64,000 bases of DNA, from the NCBI RefSeq assembly GCF_000012945.1, contig NC_007511.1, positions 868,001 through 932,000 of the forward strand, read 5' to 3'. The position numbers and the translations under genes are program-made. Each line of letters opens with the position of its first letter. Positions within the stretch are counted from its first letter, which is position 1. The stretch is from Burkholderia lata (GTDB taxonomy: Bacteria; Pseudomonadota; Gammaproteobacteria; Burkholderiales; Burkholderiaceae). The notes beneath the pieces are model-generated. The model was not told the origin of the DNA. It saw only the letters and a list, made by a program, of their open reading frames with translations, and did not search any database. Below, in pieces: positions 51,292 to 59,517 of this stretch.

Positions 51292-52215
51292 ATGATGCGC
51301 AGCAAGCTGGATCTGAACGCGGTTCGCGTGTTCGTGTCGGTCGTCGACGAAGGCAGCTTTGCCGGCGCCGCGCGCGTGCTGTCGATACCCGGTTCCAATG
51401 TGAGCCGCCATGTGGCGCAACTGGAATCGAGGCTGGGTGTGCGCTTGCTGGAGCGCAGCACGCGGCACCTTCGCATGACGGAGGCCGGGCGTCTGTTACA
51501 TGAGCGCGCGAAGCCGATGCTCGACGCGCTGACGCTCGCCGAATTCGAACTGACCTCGCAGCAAACCGAGTTGCGTGGCGTGCTGAAGCTCTGCGTGCCC
51601 GGCGAAATCGGGCCGCGCATGCTCGGGCCGATCATCGCGGAATTCGCGAGCCGCCATCCGCGTGTCGAAATCGATTGCGATACCAGTCTCGCGGGCGTCT
51701 CGACGTTGCGCGACGATATCGACCTGTCGATCATCGTCAATCGCGGCAAGCTGGACGACAGTGCGTTCGTCGTCAGGCCGCTCGTGAGCCTGACGAGCGT
51801 CGTCGTGGCCGCGCCGTCGCTGATCGAACGCACGGGCATGCCGACCCGGACGGAGCAGCTCAGGCAATTGCCGTGCATCACGACGTTGAGCACGCTGAAA
51901 GGGCAGCCGTGGCAATTCGCCGACGACGACGGGCGGATTCACAAGATTCCGGTCGCGAGCCGGTATCGCGTCAATAGCGGCGAGATGGCGGGCTTGGCCG
52001 CGGTGAGCGGGATCGGCTTCGCGATTCTCGTCGAACGCGGGTGTGCGGCCGAGCTGGCCGCCGGGCGGTTGGTGCGCGTGCCGCTCGAGATGACGCCGGC
52101 GCCGCTCGAACTGCTGGGCGCCTATTCGAGCCGCAATTCGGTCAACGCGAAAATTCGCGAGTTGCTGCAGTTGATGCAGGCGCGTCTTGCGGCGGACGGC
52201 GCGATGCCGTCATGA
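51292..52215 (+). CDS. LysR-family regulator of the monooxygenase
   Basis: A 307-residue LTTR with HTH in residues 1-62 (LDLNAVRVFVSVVDEGSFAG, then AARVLSIPGSNVSRHVAQLE) and an effector domain with a VERGCAAELAAGRLVRVPLE C-terminal pattern. Adjacent ATGs at 51292 and 51295 are both possible. It is divergent from the monooxygenase and its likely regulator. Its 3' end overlaps the convergent GNAT gene by six bases. Confidence 0.88.
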   Translation: MMRSKLDLNAVRVFVSVVDEGSFAGAARVLSIPGSNVSRHVAQLESRLGVRLLERSTRHLRMTEAGRLLHERAKPMLDALTLAEFELTSQQTELRGVLKLCVPGEIGPRMLGPIIAEFASRHPRVEIDCDTSLAGVSTLRDDIDLSIIVNRGKLDDSAFVVRPLVSLTSVVVAAPSLIERTGMPTRTEQLRQLPCITTLSTLKGQPWQFADDDGRIHKIPVASRYRVNSGEMAGLAAVSGIGFAILVERGCAAELAAGRLVRVPLEMTPAPLELLGAYSSRNSVNAKIRELLQLMQARLAADGAMPS

Positions 52216-52749
52216 CGATCGTTTCGGCAAGGCGCGCCAGTAACGTACTTCTTCGATTGGCGTGCCTTCGATCTCGAACGTCTTGATGTCGTCTTCGGCG
52301 ACGAAGCCCTCGCGTTCATAGAACGCCCGCGCACGATGGTTCTTGAACAGCACCCAGAGCGACACCCATGCGTGGCCCATGTCATGCAGCGCACCGCATG
52401 CATGGTCCACCAACGCCGCGCCGACGCCTTGCCCGCAATTCGTCGGATGCAGGTAGATCGCTTCGATTTCGCCCCAGGTGCGATCCTTGTCGGTGTCGCG
52501 GGTCGGACCGTAGGCGATCCAGCCTGTCGGTTCGCCTTCGGTGAACGCGAGCGCGACACGCGGCCGTCCGGCGTCGAGCGCATGGCGCCACGAAGCGGTG
52601 CGCTTTTCGACCGACAGGCCGGCGAGGAACGCGGCCGGCATGATGCCCGGGTAGGTGGCCTGCCAGGATGCGACGTGGATGGCGGCGATGGCCGGGGCAT
52701 CGGCGGGCGTGGCAGGGCGGATGTCGATGTTGATCGTGTTCGGTGTCAT
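52210..52749 (-). CDS. GNAT-family N-acetyltransferase
   Basis: A 179-residue GNAT protein. IRPATPADAPAIAAIHVASW starts the domain, IEAIYLHPTNCGQGVGAALV is the acetyl-CoA loop, and VLFKNHRARAFYEREGFVAE the C-terminal arm. These proteins acetylate small amines or antibiotics; substrate unknown. GGAGGAC stands before the ATG at 52749. Its 3' end overlaps the LysR gene on the other strand. Confidence 0.87.
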   Translation of the reverse strand: MTPNTINIDIRPATPADAPAIAAIHVASWQATYPGIMPAAFLAGLSVEKRTASWRHALDAGRPRVALAFTEGEPTGWIAYGPTRDTDKDRTWGEIEAIYLHPTNCGQGVGAALVDHACGALHDMGHAWVSLWVLFKNHRARAFYEREGFVAEDDIKTFEIEGTPIEEVRYWRALPKRSS

Positions 52750-52799
52750 GTGTCCTCCGCCTTTTCGGTTGCCGTGTGCCGCGCCGTCGCGCGCGGGAT

Positions 52800-53378
52800 T
52801 CAATTCGCCGGATCCGGACTGCCTTCTATCGCGAAGCAGTAGTTGATATCCACCTGAGATGCATCGCCCGGCACGTCGGTTTTCTTCAGCACGAATTCGA
52901 ACGCAGGCTCGAACCAGCCGTTGCGCGGCACTTCGCCACCGAGGATCACTACGTCGTACCAGCCGTTGTCGATCTCGATCACGGGCCTGCCCGGCTCACG
53001 GTAACGCGCGAGCAGTGCGTTGACCGTTGCGTCGTTAAAGCGTTCGAGAATCCGCCACGTGTAGAGCATGACCGAACGATGTTCGACGCGCAGCACGTAC
53101 CCGCCGCGCCGGTGCTGCAGGCGGCTTCCTGTTTTCAGCAGTTCAGGTGTTGCGTCGTCCAGCGTGAAGATGACCGTGTACGGATGGTTCTCGATGCCGG
53201 CCAGCGGAATGACGACGCCTTCCAGCACAGCGCGGTCGCCGCTGTCGCTCGTCGTGAACGCTGTCGCGACGTCGTCCGGCAACTCGTGCTGTTCCTTGAA
53301 GCGCTTCAGCAGCTGGAGATCGCCGACGAGAAAATAGTCGACCAGATCGTTGAGGACTTCAGAGAATTCATGCCGCAT
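52800..53378 (-). CDS. Conserved hypothetical protein
   Basis: A 192-residue cytoplasmic protein, MRHEFSEVLNDLVDYFLVGD, with many charged residues and phrases such as YVLRVEHRSVMLYTWRILER and FEPAFEFVLKKTDVPGDASQ. No known domain is clear to me. AAGGA stands six bases before ATG 53378; longer in-frame starts at 53384 and 53423 lack a good site. It precedes the GNAT gene by 50 bases on the same strand. Confidence 0.55.
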   Translation of the reverse strand: MRHEFSEVLNDLVDYFLVGDLQLLKRFKEQHELPDDVATAFTTSDSGDRAVLEGVVIPLAGIENHPYTVIFTLDDATPELLKTGSRLQHRRGGYVLRVEHRSVMLYTWRILERFNDATVNALLARYREPGRPVIEIDNGWYDVVILGGEVPRNGWFEPAFEFVLKKTDVPGDASQVDINYCFAIEGSPDPAN

Positions 53379-53471
53379 CGCCATTCCTTGCACAGTGCCG
53401 AAGCGGAAAGTTCGCAAAGGCATGAAGCGCTGCGCCGCGAAACGCTTCGCGGCGCAGCACGCGCGACGCCC

Positions 53472-53861
53472 TTAGTCGCCGAGCTTCGACGTCACGCAAC
53501 CCGTGCTCGTGCACTCGCGTTCACGCTCGCGCAGGAACGACAGGCGCGACTGCGTCATGTCGGTCGCGCACTGGAGATCCACGAGGTAGCCGTTGTTGCG
53601 CGTCTCGCTGCACTGCGCATCGCGTTGCTTCAGCCACGCGAGCTGGCCGGTCTTCAGCGTCGCCTGCTGGTCGCTGCTCAGTTGCTTGCGCAGGCGGCCG
53701 TACTCGTCGTTGAGGTCACGGTCGGTCTGCGAGAACTGGGTGCTGCTGCAATACACCTGGTCGAACGCGCTGTGCGGCTTCGCGCAGCCGGCTGCGTGCG
53801 CGGTGAACGGAGCGGCAAGCGCGAGCAGCGCGCAGGATGCGAGCAGATTCTTCATTTTCAT
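53472..53861 (-). CDS. LprI-type secreted protein (lysozyme-inhibitor-like)
   Basis: A 129-residue exported protein. Signal MKMKNLLASCALLALAAPFT is followed by AHAAGC, then a LprI N-terminal domain: C-AKPHSAFDQVYCSSTQ, LNDEYGRLRKQLSSDQQATL, WLKQRDAQC. Six cysteines may form disulfides. Mycobacterial LprI inhibits lysozyme; for Gram-negative members it is untested. GGAG is about 9 bases before the ATG. A second protein with this domain lies at 62133-62921. Confidence 0.8.
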   Translation of the reverse strand: MKMKNLLASCALLALAAPFTAHAAGCAKPHSAFDQVYCSSTQFSQTDRDLNDEYGRLRKQLSSDQQATLKTGQLAWLKQRDAQCSETRNNGYLVDLQCATDMTQSRLSFLRERERECTSTGCVTSKLGD

Positions 53862-53915
53862 GGTGATGCTCCTGACTGGGTGAAAACCGTTGGGCCCGAC
53901 GGGCCTTGTCGTTGC

Positions 53916-54662
53916 TTATTGCGGTGCCGTGCACGCGTCGATCCCGCCCGCGATCGCGGTGGACAGCTTCTGGATCGTCTCGCGTCGCGCAAGCCGGGCT
54001 TCCTCATCCGGATTGACGATCACGCCGGCTTCGACGAGCACGGCCGGAATCGGTGCGGTGCGCAGCACGACGAGATCGTCGAAGCGGTGGATGCCGAGCT
54101 GCGGGTCGATCAGCGGGCGATTCTCGCCGCGGATCGGCTGTGCGTGATACAGCGACGGCCGCTCGCCGGACGCGACCAGCCGCTCGGCGATCGCCTTCGC
54201 GCAACGCAGGCTTTCCGCGTAGTGCGGATTGCGTTCCGACACGAACACCGAGAAGCCGCGGAATTCGCGCTGCCGGCCCGCGTCGATGAACTGCTGCTGC
54301 ATCGAGTCGTGATGGATCGACACGAACAGGTTCGCGTCGGGCGCCTGCGTCGAGCGCTGGTCGAGCGCGATCTCGCGGCCATCGGCGGACGTACGCAGCA
54401 CGCGGTCGCCATGCGCGCTGAGCTTTTCGGCGACGGCCGCGGACAGGTCGAGGTTGTACAGGTACTCGACGCGGCCGCTCGCCCCGGTGGAGCCCGGGTG
54501 AGCCGGCGTATGGCCGGTGTCGACGACGATGTAGCGCCCGGAGGCGGGTGCGGTGTCGGCCGCATGCAGCGCCAGCGGCGCGCCGAGCAGCGGGGCGCAG
54601 GCGAGCACGCGCGCGGCGGCGCGCACGAACGGGCGAAGGCGTCGGATGGTTCGGTTCGTCAT
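53916..54662 (-). CDS. N-acetylmuramoyl-L-alanine amidase (Amidase_3)
   Basis: A 248-residue exported zinc amidase that would cut the bond between MurNAc and the peptide stem. Zinc ligands fit H51 in DTGHT, E66 in GRVEYLYNLDL and H117 in VSIHHDS; E211 in LVEAGVIVNPDEE is the catalytic acid. DTGHT replaces the more usual DPGHGG. The Arg-rich MTNRTIRRLRPFVRAAARVL start and ALHAAD make a signal peptide. The start (54662) is uncertain, since no clear ribosome-binding site is seen for it or for 54683. It follows the amine oxidase gene by 124 bases on the same strand. Confidence 0.82.
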   Translation of the reverse strand: MTNRTIRRLRPFVRAAARVLACAPLLGAPLALHAADTAPASGRYIVVDTGHTPAHPGSTGASGRVEYLYNLDLSAAVAEKLSAHGDRVLRTSADGREIALDQRSTQAPDANLFVSIHHDSMQQQFIDAGRQREFRGFSVFVSERNPHYAESLRCAKAIAERLVASGERPSLYHAQPIRGENRPLIDPQLGIHRFDDLVVLRTAPIPAVLVEAGVIVNPDEEARLARRETIQKLSTAIAGGIDACTAPQ

Positions 54663-54786
54663 TGTTGTTGTCGAGGAGGGCATACGGCGCGTCGGACGGC
54701 GCGGCACCGTCGGCCTGCTCAATGCAGTCGGAATGTCGGGCGATTATAGCGGGTGGCGGTGGCGCCGCAATGACGGATGACGACCG

Positions 54787-56406
54787 TCAGGCCAGCACGC
54801 GCCGGGCGGCGAGCACGCCCCAGTACGACGCTTCCTCGAACAGCGACAACCCGGACAGGTCCGCGTGCGCGAACACAACCGGGCCGTCGGCATCGCGCAG
54901 TGCGAGCAGCCCCGGCCGGCTCAGGAAACCGACATCGGGCGTCGCCATTGCGTGGCCGCGCACGGTGATCTCGAGCGCCGTCGCGTGTTTCCACAGATTG
55001 CGCCCGTACACGGCCTGCAAGTCGATCGCCGCCTGCTCGCGCAACGCGTCGGGTTGGGCCTGCGCGAGCCAGCGGCGCGTGTCGTCCGGTGCTTGCGTGC
55101 TCAACGCCTGGTACGCGGAGAACACCGAGCGCGTCGGTGGCGACATGCGGATCAGCTGGTGCGTCGATACGACATAGCCGAGCCCCGCGCCGTCGTAGAC
55201 GACGTTGTCCCACGCGAGCGGCACGCCGGCTTCTTCGGCTGGCATGCCGTCGAGCAGGAAGTTGGACACGAGCCACGGCGCGCGCGGCGGCAGGTCGCGC
55301 GCGGGATCGAAGCCGTACGCGGCAAGCTGCGGAAACACGCGCGCCGCGACGAACAGCGGCATCGCGCACACGACGCGCCGCGCCTTCAGCATGAACGTCG
55401 ACAGCGCACCGTCGTTGCCGATGCGCGCACACAGCACGTCGACACCGCCCGCGCGTTCGGTCGCACGCACCGCGAAGCCGTCGCGCGACCATGCGTTCGA
55501 GCCGGTGCGCGTGGTGATCGAATCGGTGAGCTTCGTCACCATCGTGTGCAGCCCGTCGGGCCAGGTCAGCACCGCGCCGTCGCTCGCATCGCCCGCGTGG
55601 CCGCCGCGCGACGAGAAATAGTGCAGGCCGGCCCACGCGGACACGCGCTCGTACCCGGCGCCGTAGTCGTCGCGGCAGCAGTAATTCAGGTACCAGTGCA
55701 GCGCCTTCGCGGTGTAGCCCTCGTCGAGCAGCCATTGGCGGAACGAGCGCCGGTCCAGCGCGCGCCAGCGCGGGTCGCGTGACGATTCCGCGATCGGGAT
55801 GCAGAACACCTTGCGGCCATCGGCGCCGCGTGCGGTGCGCAGCCCGTCCGTGTACGCGAAGAAGCGTGCCTGTTGTGCGAGTTCGTCGGCGCCGAGGCCG
55901 GCCGTCGGCACGATGCCGTCCTGCCACTGTCCCGCGATGAAGAGCCGTTCGTCGGGTGCATGGACGAGCACGCGCTCGTCGTACACGGGGCGCGCGGAGA
56001 ACGGCGCCGATTCGATCACGCCGAGATCGGCGAGCATGTCGCGCAGATGCGTGGATTCGAGCGACGGCAGCGGCAGGTAGTGCGCGCCTTTCGGATAGCC
56101 GAGATCGCCGAAGCGGCCGCCGGCCGCATTGCCGCCGAATTCGGGGCCGGCGAGCACCGTGAAGCGCTTGTGTCCCGCGCGCGCCAGCTGCCATGCGCAC
56201 GACAGCCCGGCCGCGCCCGCGCCGAGGATCGCGATGTCGGTCTCGATCGTGCCGGACGGCGGCGGCAGCGTCGCATGGTCGCGCAGCGCATGGCCTTCGC
56301 GCATGCCCGGGTAACCGACATGCGGCGTCGTCTCGATCCAGCCGGTGCGCCCGCAGGCGGCGAGCGACGCGGCCGCCGACGCGACGAGGAACGTGCGGCG
56401 GTCCAT
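54787..56406 (-). CDS. Exported FAD-dependent amine oxidase-like lipoprotein
   Basis: A 539-residue flavoprotein. R3-R4 and AAC18 in MDRRTFLVASAAASLAACGR make a twin-arginine-type lipoprotein signal, so it is probably a membrane-anchored periplasmic protein. FAD binding is shown by IAILGAGAAGLSCAWQLA at about 58-75 and the distal C-terminal LSGLSLFEEASYWGVLAARR. It shares a one-base overlap (TGATG) with the aminopropyltransferase gene upstream and would be translated with it. Polyamine oxidation is a plausible guess from the neighbour, but unproven. Confidence 0.78.
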   Translation of the reverse strand: MDRRTFLVASAAASLAACGRTGWIETTPHVGYPGMREGHALRDHATLPPPSGTIETDIAILGAGAAGLSCAWQLARAGHKRFTVLAGPEFGGNAAGGRFGDLGYPKGAHYLPLPSLESTHLRDMLADLGVIESAPFSARPVYDERVLVHAPDERLFIAGQWQDGIVPTAGLGADELAQQARFFAYTDGLRTARGADGRKVFCIPIAESSRDPRWRALDRRSFRQWLLDEGYTAKALHWYLNYCCRDDYGAGYERVSAWAGLHYFSSRGGHAGDASDGAVLTWPDGLHTMVTKLTDSITTRTGSNAWSRDGFAVRATERAGGVDVLCARIGNDGALSTFMLKARRVVCAMPLFVAARVFPQLAAYGFDPARDLPPRAPWLVSNFLLDGMPAEEAGVPLAWDNVVYDGAGLGYVVSTHQLIRMSPPTRSVFSAYQALSTQAPDDTRRWLAQAQPDALREQAAIDLQAVYGRNLWKHATALEITVRGHAMATPDVGFLSRPGLLALRDADGPVVFAHADLSGLSLFEEASYWGVLAARRVLA

Positions 56407-57920
56407 CAGCGCAACACGTGTTTCCAGTCGTCGTCGAAGCGGCGCACGAGCGGCTGGTCGTTGAGTTCGTTCGGCGACATCGGCAGCGCCGGCATGTCGG
56501 CCGGGAAGTGGAACATCTCGGCGGCCGTTTGCGCATCGAGCCAGCGCGTGGGCACCGAGTAGTGCGTCGGCACCGTGAAGTCGCGGCGCTTGCCGGCGAT
56601 CACGAAGCCCCAGTCGCCGAACGACGGTACGTAGCAGTGGTACGGCCAGGTGTTGAGCCCGGCTTCGTGCAGCGTCGCGATGATGGTCCAGTACGCGTGC
56701 GGCGCGAAATACGGCGACGTCGACTGGATCACCGCGTAGCCGTTCTCCGACAGGTGGCGCGCAAGCAGCCGGAACACGGGCACCGAATACAGCCGGCCGA
56801 GCCCGAAGTTGGTCGGGTCGGGGAAGTCGACGACGATTGCGTCGTACACGTCGGCATTCGATTCGAGCCAGCGCACCGCGTCGTCGTTGATCACGTGCAC
56901 GCGCGGGTCTTTCAGCGAGCCCTGGTTCAGCTTGACGAGCGGCGCGGAGGTCGAGAACAGCTTCGTCATCGCGGGATCGAGATCGACGAGCGTGATCTGT
57001 TCGAGGTTGCGGTGCTTCAGCAGTTCGCGCACCGCGAGGCCGTCGCCGCCGCCGAGCACGAGCACGCGCTTCGCCCACGGCAGCGCGTCGATCGTCGGGT
57101 GGATCAGCGCCTCGTGATAGCGATGCTCGTCGCGCGACGAGAACTGCAGGTTGCCGTTCAGGTACAGGCGCATGTCGTCGTGCCACTGCGTGAGCACGAT
57201 CCGCTGGTACGGCGTCGTTTCCGAATAGATCGTCTCGTCGCCGTACACGCCGTGTTCGGCCCAGTGCGTGATGCGGTCCGACAGCGCGAAGCCGGCGACG
57301 AGCAGCCCGATCACGAGCGACGCGCGCATCAGCTTGCCGCGCACGTTGCGGATCTCGTCGCGGAACAGGTGTGTCGTCCAGAGCGCGACGAACGCGTTCA
57401 GGAGCCCGAACAGGAAGCTGGTGCGCAGCAGGCCGAGACGCGGTGCGAGCACGAGCGGGAAGATCAGCGACACGGCGAGCGAGCCGAGATAGTCGAAGGT
57501 CAGCACTTCGCTGACGGTATGGCGGAACGCCTGGCGCCGTTGCTGGAACGCGCGCATCACGAGCGGGATCTCCATCCCGATCAGCATGCCGAGCGCCAGC
57601 ACGAGCGCATAGAGCGCCGCGCGGAACGGCGCGGCGAGCCACGCGAACACCGCGAACAGCAGCGCGGCCGACACGCCGCCGAGCAGGCCGACGAGCAACT
57701 CGATGTCGACGAAGCGGTCGAGCACGTCGTCGTCCTCGACGAACTTCGCGAGCCACGAGCCGATCCCCATCGCAAACAGGTAGCAGCCGATCACCGACGA
57801 GAACTGCAGGATCGAATCGCCGAGCAGGTAGCTGGACAGCGCGCTGCTGATCAGTTCGTAGCCGAGCCCGCACGACGCGAGCACGAGAATCGACAGGACG
57901 AGCGCGCGCCTATGCAGCAT
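56406..57920 (-). CDS. Membrane-fused spermidine synthase-like aminopropyltransferase
   Basis: A 504-residue protein. Residues 1 to about 220 form about seven membrane helices; the rest is a spermidine/spermine synthase domain. Signs are LYLNGNLQFSSRDEHRYHEA (252-271), the AdoMet loop VLVLGGGDGLAVRELLKH (286-303), LVDLDP (311-316) and VVDFPDPTNFGLGRLYS (363-379) with catalytic D365. It should move aminopropyl groups from decarboxylated AdoMet to an amine at the inner membrane. A dedicated AdoMet decarboxylase is coded on the opposite strand in the same locus (61178-61561). Confidence 0.85.
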   Translation of the reverse strand: MLHRRALVLSILVLASCGLGYELISSALSSYLLGDSILQFSSVIGCYLFAMGIGSWLAKFVEDDDVLDRFVDIELLVGLLGGVSAALLFAVFAWLAAPFRAALYALVLALGMLIGMEIPLVMRAFQQRRQAFRHTVSEVLTFDYLGSLAVSLIFPLVLAPRLGLLRTSFLFGLLNAFVALWTTHLFRDEIRNVRGKLMRASLVIGLLVAGFALSDRITHWAEHGVYGDETIYSETTPYQRIVLTQWHDDMRLYLNGNLQFSSRDEHRYHEALIHPTIDALPWAKRVLVLGGGDGLAVRELLKHRNLEQITLVDLDPAMTKLFSTSAPLVKLNQGSLKDPRVHVINDDAVRWLESNADVYDAIVVDFPDPTNFGLGRLYSVPVFRLLARHLSENGYAVIQSTSPYFAPHAYWTIIATLHEAGLNTWPYHCYVPSFGDWGFVIAGKRRDFTVPTHYSVPTRWLDAQTAAEMFHFPADMPALPMSPNELNDQPLVRRFDDDWKHVLR

Positions 57921-57930
57921 GGTGCGTCCG

Positions 57931-57960
57931 TTGTGCAGCGGTCGGCAATGTGGATATACT
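57931..57960 (+). promoter_or_regulatory. Possible promoter of the DUF350-SpeD operon
   Basis: TATACT (57955-57960) is a good -10, with TTGTGC (57931-57936) 18 bases upstream as a weak -35. It points to the DUF350 gene 82 bases away, in the 121-base divergent spacer of the cluster. No operator symmetry is obvious nearby. Confidence 0.5.
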
Positions 57961-58041
57961 GGCGCGGAATTTTGTCTGCGGGCCCTGCGCGGGCCGGCCG
58001 GCGACGGGGCGGCGAACCGAGCACAAAATCCGAGGGAAAGA

Positions 58042-58428
58042 ATGAATAGTGCCTATCTCTATGCGGTTCATTTACTGTCGGCGTTCGTGCTGCTTCTTGT
58101 GTTCGCGGCAGTGTACCTGAAGGTCACCCCGTTCGACGAACTGGCACTGATCCGCGACGGCAACGCGGCCGCGACGCTGTCGTTCGGCGGCGCGCTGATC
58201 GGCTTCTGCCTGACGCTCGCGTCCAGCATCGCGCACAATTCCACGCTCGGCGAAGTCGTGATCTGGGCCGTCGGCGCGATGGCCGTGCAACTGATCACCT
58301 ATGCGGCGCTCACACGCCTGATGCCCGGCATGAATCATGCGATCGAGGATCGCAACGTCGCGATGGGCGGCCTGATGGGCACCGCGTCGCTCGTCGTCGG
58401 CATCATCAATGCCGCCTGCCTGACCTGA
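58042..58428 (+). CDS. DUF350 (YjfL-like) membrane protein
   Basis: A 128-residue protein of four membrane helices, with the DUF350 phrases ALIRDGNAAATLSFGGALIG, FCLTLASSIAHNSTLGEVVI and HAIEDRNVAMGGLMGTASLV. This family includes Escherichia coli YjfL, of unknown function. It is the first gene of the plus-strand operon, with GAGGGAAAGA before the ATG, and is followed by the SPFH gene 27 bases later. Confidence 0.88.
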   Translation: MNSAYLYAVHLLSAFVLLLVFAAVYLKVTPFDELALIRDGNAAATLSFGGALIGFCLTLASSIAHNSTLGEVVIWAVGAMAVQLITYAALTRLMPGMNHAIEDRNVAMGGLMGTASLVVGIINAACLT

Positions 58429-58455
58429 CGCGCCACGCGTTTCGAGGAGACCGAC

Positions 58456-59508
58456 ATGAGTCTGGGATCGTTTATCCGCAAGCAGTTCGTCGACGTCCTG
58501 CAATGGACCGAAGACACCGATGGCGTGCTGGCCTGGCGCTATCCGATGGAAGACATGGAAATCCGCTACGGCGGCAAGCTGACCGTGCGCGAGACGCAGG
58601 TCGCGATCTTCGTCAACGAAGGCAAGATCGCCGACATCTTCCAGGCAGGGTTGTACACGCTGGAGACGAACACGCTGCCGGTGCTCACGTACCTGAAGAA
58701 CTGGGACAAACTCTTTCAGTCGCCTTTCAAGTCGGACGTCTATTTCTTCAGCACGCGGCTGCAGCTCGGCCGGCGCTGGGGCACCGCGCAGCCGGTGACG
58801 ATCCGCGACCGCGAATTCGGCTTCGTGCAGGTGCGCGCGTTCGGCATCTACTCGTACCGGATCGTCGACGCGGGCGCGTTCTATCGCGAGGTCAGCGGCA
58901 CGCGCGCGCAGTACACGGTCGACGATCTCGAGCAGCAACTGCGCAACCTGGTCGTCACTGCGATGAGCACCACGTTCGGCTCGGCCGACGTGCCGTTCGT
59001 CGACATGGCCGCGAACCAGTCGTTGCTGTCGCAGCGCATCGCCGACGCGCTGGCGCCGGTGTTCACGCGCTACGGCCTGGCGCTCGACGCGTTCGCGGTG
59101 GAAAGCGTGTCGCTGCCGGCGGAGTTGCAGAAGGCGCTCGACCTGCGAATCGGCGCAGGGATGGCCGGCGACCTTGCACGCGCCACGCAATACCAGACTG
59201 CGCAGGCGATTCCGCTCGCCGCGCAGAACCCGGGCGGCATCGCCGGGATCGGCGCGGGGCTCGCCGCGGGGGCGGCGATCGGGCAGGCGATGGCTGGCCA
59301 GATGGCGGGCGCCGCGCAACCGGCGCCGGCTGCACCGCCCGCGCCCGCTGCGGCACCGGTGGCCGCCGCGCAGCCCGCCGCGCCGGCGGAAGGCACCGAT
59401 TACGTGCAACGGCTCGAACAGTTGAAGGCGCTGTTCGACAAGGGCCTCGTGACCGAAGACGAATATTCGCGCGCGAAGGCCGAGATCCTCGCGAAGCTCA
59501 CCCGGTAA
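58456..59508 (+). CDS. SPFH-domain protein with C-terminal SHOCT
   Basis: A 350-residue cytoplasmic or membrane-peripheral protein. Residues about 20-230 form an SPFH (band-7-like) fold of the YdjI/virion-core-type (MSLGSFIRKQFVDVLQWTED, ETQVAIFVNEGKIADIFQAG, GLALDAFAVESVSLPAELQK). A Gly/Ala/Pro linker (about 240-312) leads to a SHOCT motif (LEQLKALFDKGLVTEDEYSR, AKAEIL). SPFH proteins organise membrane microdomains. It starts 27 bases after DUF350 and 9 bases before the DUF4178 gene. Confidence 0.88.
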   Translation: MSLGSFIRKQFVDVLQWTEDTDGVLAWRYPMEDMEIRYGGKLTVRETQVAIFVNEGKIADIFQAGLYTLETNTLPVLTYLKNWDKLFQSPFKSDVYFFSTRLQLGRRWGTAQPVTIRDREFGFVQVRAFGIYSYRIVDAGAFYREVSGTRAQYTVDDLEQQLRNLVVTAMSTTFGSADVPFVDMAANQSLLSQRIADALAPVFTRYGLALDAFAVESVSLPAELQKALDLRIGAGMAGDLARATQYQTAQAIPLAAQNPGGIAGIGAGLAAGAAIGQAMAGQMAGAAQPAPAAPPAPAAAPVAAAQPAAPAEGTDYVQRLEQLKALFDKGLVTEDEYSRAKAEILAKLTR

Positions 59509-59517
59509 GCGTCACGC

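Noticed and set aside
54787..57873. 1028-residue frame seeming to fuse the aminopropyltransferase region with the amine oxidase
   Set aside because: The first part is out of frame with the transferase motifs; the two genes are separate with a one-base TGATG overlap.
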